The position numbers and the translations under genes were made by a program. The notes below the pieces were generated by a model. That model ran no database searches, had not been told where the DNA came from, and worked only from the letters and a program-made list of their open reading frames with translations. A stretch of DNA of 59,665 nucleotides from Saccharopolyspora kobensis (GTDB lineage: Bacteria; Actinomycetota; Actinomycetes; Mycobacteriales; Pseudonocardiaceae), in contig NZ_FNVB01000018.1 in the NCBI RefSeq assembly GCF_900108315.1, positions 1 through 59,665 on the forward strand, in the 5' to 3' direction. The first letter of the stretch is position 1, and each line of letters opens with the position of its first letter. Shown here piece by piece: positions 27,287-35,845 of this stretch.

Positions 27287-27499
27287 CTACTTCTTGCGCT
27301 TGCCGTAGCGGGCCTCGAAGCGGGCCACGCGACCGCCGGTGTCCAGGATCTTCTGCTTGCCCGTGTAGAACGGGTGGCAGTTGGAGCAGACCTCAACGGT
27401 GATCTGGCCGCTGCGGCGCGTGCTGTGGGTGGTGAAGCTGTTGCCGCAACCGCAGTTGACCTGCGTCACCACGTACTCGGGGTGAATGCCACTCTTCAA
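27287..27499 (-). CDS. rpmE: 50S ribosomal protein L31 (zinc-binding form)
   Basis: A 70-aa L31 with the zinc-binding cysteines C16, C18, C38 and C41 (CGCGN and CSNCHPFYTGKQK), so it is the zinc-containing paralogue rather than the Cys-free Zur-regulated form. The TTG start at 27499 is preceded by AGAGGA at 7 nt. Confidence 0.95.
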   Translation of the reverse strand: MKSGIHPEYVVTQVNCGCGNSFTTHSTRRSGQITVEVCSNCHPFYTGKQKILDTGGRVARFEARYGKRKK

Positions 27500-27766
27500 C
27501 GGCTCGTCCTCTCTACTTGGCCGCCGGGTCCGCGCAGCCGCTGCCGCGCGGTGAACCGGAGCCGGAATCAGCCTTGCATTCTGCCAGACCGCAGCTCGTG
27601 ACCTGCACCGCAGGGCGGTCCGGCCCGTTCAACACGACCGGTCGCCGAGGTATTCCGAGCACCGGACGCCGGTCTCCGCAACCGCCCAACGCACGAAACG
27701 CACCGCCCGGCGCGCCGACCAGCCGCCGGGGTGCCCGCAGCGGCGACGGGCGTTCATCCTCTACGC

Positions 27767-28168
27767 GTGCTGCTGTGTTCGGTGTTGGGCAAGCTCGCGT
27801 TCCGCTCGTGGATGCTGCTCCCGCTGCTCTTCCTCGGCAGCGCCGGCCTGGTGGCGGCGCTGCTGAGCCTGCTGCTGCAGCCGAACCCGACGCTGGACCA
27901 GAACGTGGGCCTGTCCGCGCCGCTGCTGTTCGGCTTCGCCGCCGCGCTGGCCGCGGGCACCGCGGGCCACGTCCGCTGGCGGTCCCGCTGGCAGCGGCGC
28001 GTCCTGCGGTTGGCGTACCCGCTGCTGCTGGTGGCCTGCGCACTGGCCATCGACGAGGTGCCGCTGCCGGTCGTGGCCGCGCTCGTGGTGGGCCCGATCT
28101 CCGTCGCGCTGCTCGTCGCCGTGCTGCTGCGCGCCCACCGCGACCACGCGGAGTGCTCGCACGCCTGA
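27767..28168 (+). CDS. Small four-helix membrane protein, unknown function
   Basis: A 133-aa hydrophobic protein with four predicted membrane helices (for example SWMLLPLLFLGSAGLVAALLSLLL and LAYPLLLVACALAI) and a charged C-terminus ending HRDHAECSHA. GTG 27767 is favoured because codons become strongly GC3-biased only from there; a GTG at 27731 would add 12 residues. It is a plus-strand insertion between rpmE and rho. Family not recognised. Confidence 0.5.
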   Translation: MLLCSVLGKLAFRSWMLLPLLFLGSAGLVAALLSLLLQPNPTLDQNVGLSAPLLFGFAAALAAGTAGHVRWRSRWQRRVLRLAYPLLLVACALAIDEVPLPVVAALVVGPISVALLVAVLLRAHRDHAECSHA

Positions 28169-28176
28169 GCCCGGGT

Positions 28177-28201
28177 GCGAGCATGGGAACCTTCCTGTCA
28201 C
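28177..28201 (+). repeat. 24-bp repeat unit, single
   Basis: An exact unit 8 nt after the membrane-protein stop codon, in the convergent gap with rho, next to a conventional hairpin. Confidence 0.92.
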
Positions 28202-28221
28202 ACCCGGTCCCCGGAAACGCG

Positions 28222-28254
28222 GCAGGGCCCGCACCGGGTGGGTGCGGGCCCTGC
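28222..28254. terminator. Hairpin terminator after rho
   Basis: GCAGGGCCCGCACC (28222-28235) pairs perfectly with 28241-28254 around a 5-nt loop. On the minus strand it follows the rho stop codon by 25 nt and is trailed by CGCGTTTCC. Being symmetrical it could also stop transcripts of the convergent membrane-protein gene. Confidence 0.7.
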
Positions 28255-28278
28255 TGTCGAGCGGGATGGCGACTGCGG

Positions 28279-30141
28279 TCAGTCGTCGTCCTTGCCCGGC
28301 GTGGTCTTGGCGACCTGCATCAGGAACTCGATGTTGGTGCGCGACTTGCGCAGCCGGTCCTGCAGGAGTTCCAGCGCCTGCTGCGAGTCGAGCGCGGCGA
28401 GCACTCGGCGCAGCTTGTGGGTGACCGCCAGCTCGTCGGGCGAGAGCAGGATCTCGTCCTTGCGGGTGCTGGAGGAGTCCACGTCGACCGCCGGGAACAG
28501 GCGCTTGTCGGCCAGCTTGCGGTCCAGCTTGAGCTCGGCGTTGCCGGTGCCCTTGAACTCCTCGAAGATCACGGTGTCCATCGTGGAACCGGTCTCCACC
28601 AGAGCGGTGGCGAAGATGGTCAGCGAGCCGCCGTTCTCGATGTTGCGGGCCGCGCCGAGGAACCGCTTCGGCGGGTACAGCGCGGTCGAGTCGACACCAC
28701 CGGAGAGGATTCGCCCGGACGCCGGGGCCGCCAGGTTGTAGGCGCGGCCCAACCGGGTGATCGAGTCCAGCAGGACGACCACGTCGTGGCCCATCTCGAC
28801 GAGCCGCTTGGCCCGCTCGATGGACAGCTCGGCGACCGTGGTGTGGTCCGACGGCGGCCGGTCGAAGGTCGAGGCGATGACCTCGCCCTTCACCGAGCGC
28901 TGCATGTCGGTGACCTCTTCCGGACGCTCGTCGGCGAGGACGACCATCAGGTGGCACTCGGGGTTGTTGGTGGTGATCGCGTTGGCGATCGCCTGCAGCA
29001 CCATCGTCTTACCGGCCTTGGGCGGCGAGACGATCAGCGCGCGCTGCCCCTTGCCGACCGGCATCACCAGGTCGATGATCCGCCCGGTGAGGTTCTGCGG
29101 CTCGGTCTCGAGGCGCAGTCGCTCGTTCGGGTACAGCGGGGTCAGCTTGTGGAACTCGGGGCGGTTCTTGGCCGCGTCCGGCTCCAGGCCGTTGATCGAG
29201 TCCACCCGCACCAGCGGGTTGAACTTCTGCCGCTGCTGCTCGCCCTCCCGCGGCTGCCGGATGACGCCCTTGATCGCGTCACCGCGCCGCAGGTTGTACT
29301 TGCGGACCAGCGACAGCGACACGTAGACGTCGTTCGGGCCCGCCAGGTAGCCGGAGGTGCGCACGAACGCGTAGTTCTCCAGCACGTCCAGGATGCCCGC
29401 GACGGGCAGCAGCACGTCGTCCTCGCGGACCTCGGGCTCGCCGCCCTCGCCGCGGCCGCGGTTGCGGCGGCGGTCCCGGAAGCGGCGGCCACGACCCCGA
29501 CGACCGCCCTCGTCGTCCTCGTCGTCCTGCGGCCGGTTGTCCCGGTCCTGCCGGTTGCCGCGCTCCTGCCGGTTGCCGTCCCGCTCCTGGCGGCTCTCGC
29601 GCTCCGGCCGGTTGTCCTGCTTGCGCTCGCCGCGCTGCTGCTCCTCGGCACCACCCGACTCGGCGCCGGAACGGCTGGACGAGCGGCGCCTGCGGTTGCC
29701 GCCGCGCCGGTTGTCCTCGCCCTCACCGCTGGCCTCGGCGGCCTGCTGGCGCCGGGAGCGGGTGCGGGCCGGAGCGGCACCGTTGGTGCTCTGCTCGGTG
29801 CTGGCCTCGCGCGCCGCCGGCGCGGATTCGGCCTCGTCGAGGGCAGGCTGGTGCGCCTTGGCGGCGGGGGCCTCCTCGGCGCGGGCCGGCGCCTTCTTGG
29901 CGGAGCGGGTGCGGGGCGCGGTCGTGCCGCCCTGCTTCTCCTTGATGGCGGCGATCAGGTCGCCCTTGCGCAGACCGCCGGTCTCGATCCCCAGTTCCCC
30001 CGCGAGTTGGCGCAGTTCGGCGAGAACCATGCCGGAAAGCCCACCACGTCGACGCGGGGTGCCGTTGGCCTCGGAATCCTGCTGGCCAGCGGGAGAGGCG
30101 CCGTTGGCCGCCTCGCTGCTCAACAGTTCGGTGTTGCTCAC
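28279..30141 (-). CDS. rho: Transcription termination factor Rho
   Basis: A 620-aa Rho helicase. It has an N-terminal Rho-N domain (about 38-70), then a 150-residue insert rich in Arg, Asp, Gln and Gly (RRRRSSSRSG, RPERESRQERDGNRQERGNR), typical of actinobacterial Rho and implicated in RNA binding, then the OB-fold and the ATPase core with P-loop PPKAGKT near 371-378. GTG start 30141 with AAGGAC 6 nt upstream. A candidate promoter far upstream suggests a leader of about 530 nt. Confidence 0.95.
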   Translation of the reverse strand: MSNTELLSSEAANGASPAGQQDSEANGTPRRRGGLSGMVLAELRQLAGELGIETGGLRKGDLIAAIKEKQGGTTAPRTRSAKKAPARAEEAPAAKAHQPALDEAESAPAAREASTEQSTNGAAPARTRSRRQQAAEASGEGEDNRRGGNRRRRSSSRSGAESGGAEEQQRGERKQDNRPERESRQERDGNRQERGNRQDRDNRPQDDEDDEGGRRGRGRRFRDRRRNRGRGEGGEPEVREDDVLLPVAGILDVLENYAFVRTSGYLAGPNDVYVSLSLVRKYNLRRGDAIKGVIRQPREGEQQRQKFNPLVRVDSINGLEPDAAKNRPEFHKLTPLYPNERLRLETEPQNLTGRIIDLVMPVGKGQRALIVSPPKAGKTMVLQAIANAITTNNPECHLMVVLADERPEEVTDMQRSVKGEVIASTFDRPPSDHTTVAELSIERAKRLVEMGHDVVVLLDSITRLGRAYNLAAPASGRILSGGVDSTALYPPKRFLGAARNIENGGSLTIFATALVETGSTMDTVIFEEFKGTGNAELKLDRKLADKRLFPAVDVDSSSTRKDEILLSPDELAVTHKLRRVLAALDSQQALELLQDRLRKSRTNIEFLMQVAKTTPGKDDD

Positions 30142-30681
30142 GAATGTCCTTCCTGACCGGACCGCGCCTCCTACGCGACCCAGCGGATTGCCCGCCCGCT
30201 CTGGAGTGCGGGCGGCCGGTGTGTGCTACCAGCTCTCTCGCCGATCGGCTTCCCTCCGCGCGTGGCGCGACCGAATTCGGCGTTGGCTCGGGAACCAGCA
30301 GCACCGGGCAGTGGGAGGCACCCGGCTCGCGTGGTCCATGTGCGACGCATCCACTCCGATCCACACGTGCCGATGCACGCCCTGCCGCCTCATCCCAGGA
30401 ATCCCCGACTCATGTTGGCGCCCCGGATGCTTGCTCGGGGACCACATCCTGGAACTTAAGGCCCCCACCCCGACAACGGCAACGACGCGCACCGTCGATC
30501 GCCCCGAAGCGAACTCAATTGAGTTGACAACTCCTGCCTCGGTCACCGCGATCGCCGAACCCGCCTAAGTTGATCTTCACCCGTGGCGGGTGGAGTTCAA
30601 TTCACGGCGGGAGATGCGCTCCGGAAAACGATGTTCCGGATACGGCACCGGCACCCTGGGCGCGGTGACTGATTGACCTTG

Positions 30682-30710
30682 AGGGTAGACGCCCAGTAGT
30701 TCAGGTGCAA
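30682..30710 (-). promoter_or_regulatory. Candidate housekeeping promoter for rho
   Basis: On the minus strand, TTGCAC (30710-30705), a 17-nt spacer, and TACCCT (30687-30682). Both hexamers and the spacing fit the principal actinobacterial sigma factor. Transcription would start near 30675, about 530 nt before the rho start. Confidence 0.6.
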
Positions 30711-30718
30711 CAACCCCC

Positions 30719-30737
30719 CGGGCGTGTGGCACGCCCG
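30719..30737 (-). terminator. Short hairpin between thrB and the rho promoter
   Basis: CGGGCGTG-tgg-CACGCCCG is a perfect 8-bp stem with a 3-nt loop just upstream of the rho -35. It could help end the threonine operon. A second possible stem, GGTGAAC...GTTCACC at about 30836-30867, lies closer to thrB. Neither has a T tract. Confidence 0.35.
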
Positions 30738-30874
30738 TTCAGATCGTGTCGTCGACGACCAGCCGGCGAATCCGCTGCTCGCCACCGGCGACACCTCCTT
30801 TGTACCACTTCCGCGCCCAGACCCCTGCTGCGGGGCGGTGAACTGGGCTTTCCCGCCCCGTTCACCACCCCGGG

Positions 30875-31789
30875 TCAGGCCTGCTCGACGATCCGCACGC
30901 CGGCGTCGTCGACCGGAAGGCGCAACACCTGGAAGCCGTTCGGTGCAATTTCCGCGGGCAGCCGCCCACCGGTCGGCAGCGCGAGCACGGTCGGTCCCGC
31001 GCCGGAGACCGCGGCCGCCACGCCCGCCTCGCGCAACCGGCGGACCAGTGCGATGGTGTCCGGCCACGCCGATTCGCGGTAGTCCTGGTGCAACCGGTCC
31101 GCGGTCGCCGCCAGCAGCAGCTCCGGCGCGGAGGTCATCGCGTGCACGGCGAGCGCCGCCCGACCGGCCGCGAACGCGGCGTCGGCGTGCGGAACCCGCT
31201 CCGGCAGCAGACCGCGGGTGGCGTCGGTGGCGGACCGCACCTGCGGCACGAAGGCGATCGGTGACACGTCCGGGTGCGGTTGCATCCGGACCGCGCGGAA
31301 CCGGCCGGATTCCTGCCACGCCACCACGAAACCGCCGAGCAGGCTCGCCGCCGCGTTGTCCGCGTGCCCCTCCTGGGACGCGGCCAGGTGCAGCGCCAGC
31401 TCGGCGTTGTCGTTGTCCCGCAAGTCGATTCCGGCGAGCGCGAAGCCCGCGGCGATCCCGGCGACGATGGCCGCCGACGAGGACCCCAGGCCGCGCGCGT
31501 GCGGAATGCTGTTCTCGCAGTGCAACCGCAGCGCCGGAGCGGGGAAACCGAGTTCCGCCAACGTCTTGTGGACGACTCGCACCACCAAGTGACGCTCGTC
31601 GGTGGGAACCGAGTCGGCACCCTCGCCCTCTACCCGCACGCTCGCCGACCCCGGTGGCCCGTCCACCACCCGCGCGGAAACGTTGTCGTACAAGGACAAC
31701 GCCATGCCCAGCGCGTCGAAACCCGACCCGAGGTTCGCCGTCGAGCCCGGAACTTTCACCCGGACGGCCGAAACCGGAAGGCCGGTCAT
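30875..31789 (-). CDS. thrB: Homoserine kinase
   Basis: A 304-aa GHMP-family kinase phosphorylating homoserine. The ATP loop is HARGLGSSSAAIVAG, preceded by VPGSTANLGSGFDALG, and the C-terminal VSGAGPTVLAL motif is present. ATG 31789 overlaps the thrC stop codon by 4 bp (ATGA). Last gene of lysA-hom-thrC-thrB. Confidence 0.95.
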   Translation of the reverse strand: MTGLPVSAVRVKVPGSTANLGSGFDALGMALSLYDNVSARVVDGPPGSASVRVEGEGADSVPTDERHLVVRVVHKTLAELGFPAPALRLHCENSIPHARGLGSSSAAIVAGIAAGFALAGIDLRDNDNAELALHLAASQEGHADNAAASLLGGFVVAWQESGRFRAVRMQPHPDVSPIAFVPQVRSATDATRGLLPERVPHADAAFAAGRAALAVHAMTSAPELLLAATADRLHQDYRESAWPDTIALVRRLREAGVAAAVSGAGPTVLALPTGGRLPAEIAPNGFQVLRLPVDDAGVRIVEQA

Positions 31790-32868
31790 GCCAGTTCCAG
31801 CGCGGTGGCGACCGCCCCCGGGTCGACCGGCAGCGGCTCGACCTCGACCATGCCGGACAGCGCGGTGTCCGGATCCTTGAGACCGTGCCCGGTGACCGTG
31901 CAGACCACGACCGAACCGGCGGGCAGCCGGCCGTCGGCGGCGGTGGCCAGCAGCCCGGCGACGCTGGATGCCGAAGCGGGCTCGACGAAGACGCCCTCGC
32001 GGGAGGCCAGCAGCCGGTAGGCGGCCAGGATCTGCTCGTCGGTCACCGCGGCGAACAGCCCGCCGGAGGCGTCCTTGGCGTCGGTGGCGCCGCGCCAGGA
32101 GGCGGGGCTGCCGACACGGATCGCGGTGGCGATGGTCTCCGGGTTCGCCACCGGCTGGCCGTGCACCAGCGGCGCCGCCCCGGCCGCCTGGAAGCCGAAC
32201 ATCCGCGGGGTGCGCTCGATGATGCCGTCGCCCGCGTACTCGGTGTAGCCCTTCCAGTAGGCGGTGATGTTGCCGGCGTTGCCGACCGGCAGGCAGTGCA
32301 CGTCGGGCGCGCGGCCGAGCACGTCGCAGATCTCGAACGCCGCGGTCTTCTGCCCCTCCAGGCGCACCGGGTTGACCGAGTTGACCAGGGTCACCGGGTG
32401 TTCGGCCGAGGTCTTGCGAGCCAGCTCCAGGCAGTCGTCGAAGTTGCCCTGGACCTGCAGGATCTTCGCGCCGTGCACCACGGCCTGGGCGAGCTTGCCC
32501 AGCGCGATCTTGCCCTGCGGCACCAGCACCGCCGAGGTCAGCCCGGCACGCGCCGCGTAGGCGGCGGCCGATGCCGACGTGTTGCCGGTGGAGGCGCAGA
32601 TGACGGCCTTGCTGCCCGCGGCGAGCGCGTGCGTGATGGCCACGGTCATGCCGCGGTCCTTGAACGAGCCGGTCGGGTTGGCGCCCTCCACCTTCAGGTA
32701 GACGGTGCTGCCGGTCAGCTCGGACAGGTGGTGCGCGGGCACCAGCGGGGTGTTGCCCTCCTGCAGGGTCACGACGCGCGCCCCGTCCGGCACCGGCACC
32801 CGGTCCCGGTAGGCCTCGATCAGACCGGGCCAGCCGGCCCGCACCGCAGCACCCTGGATGTTCGTCAA
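31786..32868 (-). CDS. thrC: Threonine synthase
   Basis: A 360-aa PLP enzyme converting O-phosphohomoserine to threonine. The PLP lysine is in PTGSFKDRGMT, and CASTGNTSASAAAYAARAG is the phosphate-binding region. The TTG start at 32868 overlaps the hom stop codon by 4 bp (TTGA) and is preceded by AAGGTGA. It is the short bacterial form. Confidence 0.94.
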   Translation of the reverse strand: MTNIQGAAVRAGWPGLIEAYRDRVPVPDGARVVTLQEGNTPLVPAHHLSELTGSTVYLKVEGANPTGSFKDRGMTVAITHALAAGSKAVICASTGNTSASAAAYAARAGLTSAVLVPQGKIALGKLAQAVVHGAKILQVQGNFDDCLELARKTSAEHPVTLVNSVNPVRLEGQKTAAFEICDVLGRAPDVHCLPVGNAGNITAYWKGYTEYAGDGIIERTPRMFGFQAAGAAPLVHGQPVANPETIATAIRVGSPASWRGATDAKDASGGLFAAVTDEQILAAYRLLASREGVFVEPASASSVAGLLATAADGRLPAGSVVVCTVTGHGLKDPDTALSGMVEVEPLPVDPGAVATALELA

Positions 32869-34169
32869 GACGGTTCACCTTCCACACGCATCACGCTGAC
32901 CACCTCGCGCACCACCGGCAGTTGCGCGATCTTGTCCACAGTGGACTTCAATGCCGCATCGGCGGCGGTGTGGGTGACCACCACGAGGCTGGCTTCGGCA
33001 CCCCGGCCCTGCTGTCGCACGACCGAGATGCTGACGTCGTTGTCGTTGAACATGGCCGCGACCTGCGAGAGCACGCCCGGCTTGTCGGCCACGTCGAGGC
33101 TGATGTGGTAGCGGGTCGGGGTCTTGCCCATCGGGCGCATCGGCAGCTGCGCGTGCGCCGACTCCCGGGGCCCCTTGCCCGCCACCACCAGGTTGCGCGC
33201 CACCGCGACGAGGTCGCCCAGCACCGCGCTCGCGGTCGGCGCTCCCCCGGCGCCCTGGCCGTAGAACATCAGCTGCCCGGCGGCCTCGGCCTCCACGAAC
33301 ACCGCGTTGAAGGCGTCGCCGACACCGGCCAGCGGGTGGCTGCGCGGGATCATCGCCGGGTGCACGCGGGCCGACACCGACTCGGTGCCGTCCTCGTCGA
33401 CCACCCGCTCGCAGATCGCCAGCAGCTTCACCGTGCGGTCCAGGGTGCGCGCCGCGGCGATGTCGCCGGGCGTGACCGCCGAGATGCCCTCGCGGTGCAC
33501 GTCGCTGGCGGTGACCCGGGTGTGGAACGCCAGCGAGGCGAGGATGGCGGCCTTCGCGGCGGCGTCGAAGCCGTCCACGTCGGCGGTCGGGTCCGCCTCG
33601 GCGTAACCCAGGCGGCCGGCCTCGTCCAGCGTCTCGGCGTAACCCGCACCGGTGGAGTCCATCGCCGACAGGATGAAGTTGGTGGTGCCGTTGACGATGC
33701 CCATGACCCGGTTGATCCGGTCCCCGGCCAGCGACTCGCGCAGCGGCCGCAGCAGCGGGATGGCCCCGGCGACCGCCGCCTCGAAGTAGATGTCGGCGCC
33801 GGAGGCGTCCGCGGCGGCGTAGAGCTCGGAGCCGTGCTCGGCCAGCAGCGCCTTGTTCGCGGTCACCACCGACTTGCCGGACCGCAGCGCGGTCAGCAGC
33901 AGCGACCGGGCCGGCTCGATGCCGCCGATCAGCTCCACCACGACGTCGACGTCGCCCTCCACCAGCGCGTGCGCGTCGGTGGTGAGCAGGTGCTGCGGCA
34001 CCTCGGGGTGCTTGTGCGGCCGGCGCACCGCGACGCCGGTGACCAGCATCGGGGCGCCAGTCCGGGCAGCGAACTCGTCGGGTTGGTCGTGCAGCAGGCG
34101 CAGCACCTCGGTACCGACCGTGCCGCACCCCAACAGCGCGACCCGGATCGGTTCACGGTCCTGGTTCAC
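32865..34169 (-). CDS. hom: Homoserine dehydrogenase
   Basis: A 434-aa NAD(P)H-dependent homoserine dehydrogenase. The nucleotide motif LLGCGTVG ends at 19, NGTTNFIL and the catalytic region are central, and a C-terminal ACT domain (RYHISLDVADKPGVLSQVAAMF) suggests threonine feedback. GTG 34169 directly follows the lysA TGA, with GGAGGTG overlapping the lysA end as ribosome-binding site. Confidence 0.95.
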   Translation of the reverse strand: MNQDREPIRVALLGCGTVGTEVLRLLHDQPDEFAARTGAPMLVTGVAVRRPHKHPEVPQHLLTTDAHALVEGDVDVVVELIGGIEPARSLLLTALRSGKSVVTANKALLAEHGSELYAAADASGADIYFEAAVAGAIPLLRPLRESLAGDRINRVMGIVNGTTNFILSAMDSTGAGYAETLDEAGRLGYAEADPTADVDGFDAAAKAAILASLAFHTRVTASDVHREGISAVTPGDIAAARTLDRTVKLLAICERVVDEDGTESVSARVHPAMIPRSHPLAGVGDAFNAVFVEAEAAGQLMFYGQGAGGAPTASAVLGDLVAVARNLVVAGKGPRESAHAQLPMRPMGKTPTRYHISLDVADKPGVLSQVAAMFNDNDVSISVVRQQGRGAEASLVVVTHTAADAALKSTVDKIAQLPVVREVVSVMRVEGEPS

Positions 34170-35588
34170 TCACACCTCCAGCCGGAGCAGGTCGTCCTCG
34201 GTCTCCCTGCGCAGCAGCAACCGCGCCTGACCATCGCGCACCGCCACCACGGGCGGCTTGGGCAGGCGGTTGTAGTTGCTCGCCATCACGTAGCAGTAGG
34301 CGCCGGTGGCGGCCACTGCGAGCAGGTCTCCCGGAGCAATGTCCTCCGGAAGCCAGCAGTCGCGCACCACTACGTCACCGGACTCACAGTGTTTGCCCAC
34401 GATGCGGGACAGCGCGGCGGGTGCTTCGGCGCCGCGCGACACCAACCGGGAGTCGTAGACGGCGTCGTAGAGCGAGGTGCGGATGTTGTCGCTCATGCCG
34501 CCGTCGACGCTGACGTACTTGCGGTGCACCTCCGCGCCCAGCGCGACGTCCTTGATGGTGCCGACCTCGTAGACGGTGACCATGCCGGGACCGACGATGG
34601 CGCGACCGGGCTCCACCGCGATCTTGGGCACCGGGATGCCCGCGTTCTCGGCCTCCTTGCCGACGATCTCGCGCAGCCGGGTGGCCAGCTGGTCGGGCGG
34701 CAGCGGGTCGTCGTCACCGGTGTAGGCGATGCCCAGCCCGCCGCCGAGGTCCACGGTGGTGGCGCTGGCCAGCGCGTCGGCGCCGTGCTCGGCGCGCAGC
34801 TCGGCCAGCAGCCGCACCACCCGGTGCGCGGCCAGCTCGAAGCCGTCGACGTCGAAGATCTGCGAACCGATGTGGCTGTGCAGCCCGGCCAGCACCAGCG
34901 AACCGGCCTTCAGCACCCGGTGCACGGCCTCGGCCGCCTGCCCGCCGGCCAGCGAGAACCCGAACTTCTGGTCCTCGTGCGCGGTGGCGATGAACTCGTG
35001 GGTGTGCGCCTCCACGCCCACCGTGACGCGCACCAGCACGTGCTGCTGGACGCCGCGCTCGGCGGCGATGTGCTCCAGCCTGGCGATCTCGTGGAACGAG
35101 TCCAGCACCACCGAACCGACTCCGGCCTCCACGGCCGCGGTCAGCTCGGCGACGGACTTGTTGTTGCCGTGGAAGGTGATCCGCTCGGCTGGGAACCCGG
35201 CGCGCAGCGCCACGGCCAGCTCGCCGCCGCTGCACACGTCCAGGCTCAGGCCCTCCTCGGCCACCCAGCGCGCGACCTCGGTGCACAGGAACGCCTTCGA
35301 GGCGTAGTGCACCGCGGCCGGGTCGCCGAACGCCTCGGCGTAGTCGCGGCAGCGGGACCGGAAGTCGTCCTCGTCCAGCACGAACAGCGGGGTGCCGAAG
35401 CGCTCCGCCAGGTCTCGGACGTCGATGCCGGCGAAGCGGACGACGCCGTCGGCGCCGCGCTCGGTGTTGCGCGGCCACACCTGCGGGTGCAGGTGGTCGA
35501 CGTCTTCAGCGGTGGCCGGAACCGGTCCCGCGGTGTTGCCGGGCGGCACGACATCGGCGTGCCGGGGCCCGGCGGGATGGGCGCGCAT
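34170..35588 (-). CDS. lysA: Diaminopimelate decarboxylase
   Basis: A 472-aa fold-III PLP enzyme making lysine from meso-diaminopimelate. The PLP lysine is in VHYASKAFLC, with HGNNKS and GLHSHIGSQIF following, and the partner-site CESGD motif (KHCESGDVVV) is present. ATG 35588 has AAGGAG 6 nt upstream. First of the tightly coupled lysA-hom-thrC-thrB set. Confidence 0.95.
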   Translation of the reverse strand: MRAHPAGPRHADVVPPGNTAGPVPATAEDVDHLHPQVWPRNTERGADGVVRFAGIDVRDLAERFGTPLFVLDEDDFRSRCRDYAEAFGDPAAVHYASKAFLCTEVARWVAEEGLSLDVCSGGELAVALRAGFPAERITFHGNNKSVAELTAAVEAGVGSVVLDSFHEIARLEHIAAERGVQQHVLVRVTVGVEAHTHEFIATAHEDQKFGFSLAGGQAAEAVHRVLKAGSLVLAGLHSHIGSQIFDVDGFELAAHRVVRLLAELRAEHGADALASATTVDLGGGLGIAYTGDDDPLPPDQLATRLREIVGKEAENAGIPVPKIAVEPGRAIVGPGMVTVYEVGTIKDVALGAEVHRKYVSVDGGMSDNIRTSLYDAVYDSRLVSRGAEAPAALSRIVGKHCESGDVVVRDCWLPEDIAPGDLLAVAATGAYCYVMASNYNRLPKPPVVAVRDGQARLLLRRETEDDLLRLEV

Positions 35589-35643
35589 CTAGAGCTCCTT
35601 CGCGCAGCCTGCCGCTGGACAGGCGATTCGTCACGGCACGTGC

Positions 35644-35845
35644 GGCCGCATTCGGTTCTTCGTCTTTAAGCGGCGCAGCCGCTTGGCCCACCCTCGCAAC
35701 TCGCACCGCCGCGGGTACTCAGCCCTCGCCTGGCGAGGGCAGCCCGCTCGCCAGGCTGCCGGATCGTGCATGAGACCGGAGTCCAGGCGGGCGCTGAGGT
35801 CCCGCCACCCGCACCACCACGCAAAACGAGTTCGAAGACAGGTTC
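35644..35845 (-). repeat. ~200-bp repeat element, copy 2 (argS-lysA gap)
   Basis: Direct-orientation copy of the element at 25915-26122. Matching blocks are about 35668-35748 and 35778-35835, with the same two hairpins (AAGCGGC-gca-GCCGCTT at 35668-35684 and CCTCGCC-t-GGCGAGG at 35724-35738). On the minus strand it begins at the argS stop codon (TGAGAACCTGTCT), as copy 1 begins at the prfA stop codon. Confidence 0.85.

Larger units (their letters stand above)
30142..30874 (-). other. 733-bp gap between thrB and rho, mostly a putative rho leader
   Basis: No convincing gene on either strand. It holds a well-spaced minus-strand promoter (30682-30710) and, inside the putative leader, a 14-bp palindrome AACTCAATTGAGTT (30512-30525). 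A further AACTC at 30529-30533 could compete for the same GAGTT. Near thrB there are GC hairpins that may end the threonine operon. Long leaders are known for rho genes that control themselves. Confidence 0.5.

Noticed and set aside
30226..30546. A minus-strand open frame of 106 codons in the rho leader
   Set aside because: It has poor codon bias, no ribosome-binding site and no recognisable motif; it lies in a region better explained as a leader.
32935..32943. TTGTCCACA, an actinobacterial DnaA-box match
   Set aside because: It is a single copy inside hom; an origin needs a cluster of boxes next to dnaA/dnaN, which are absent.
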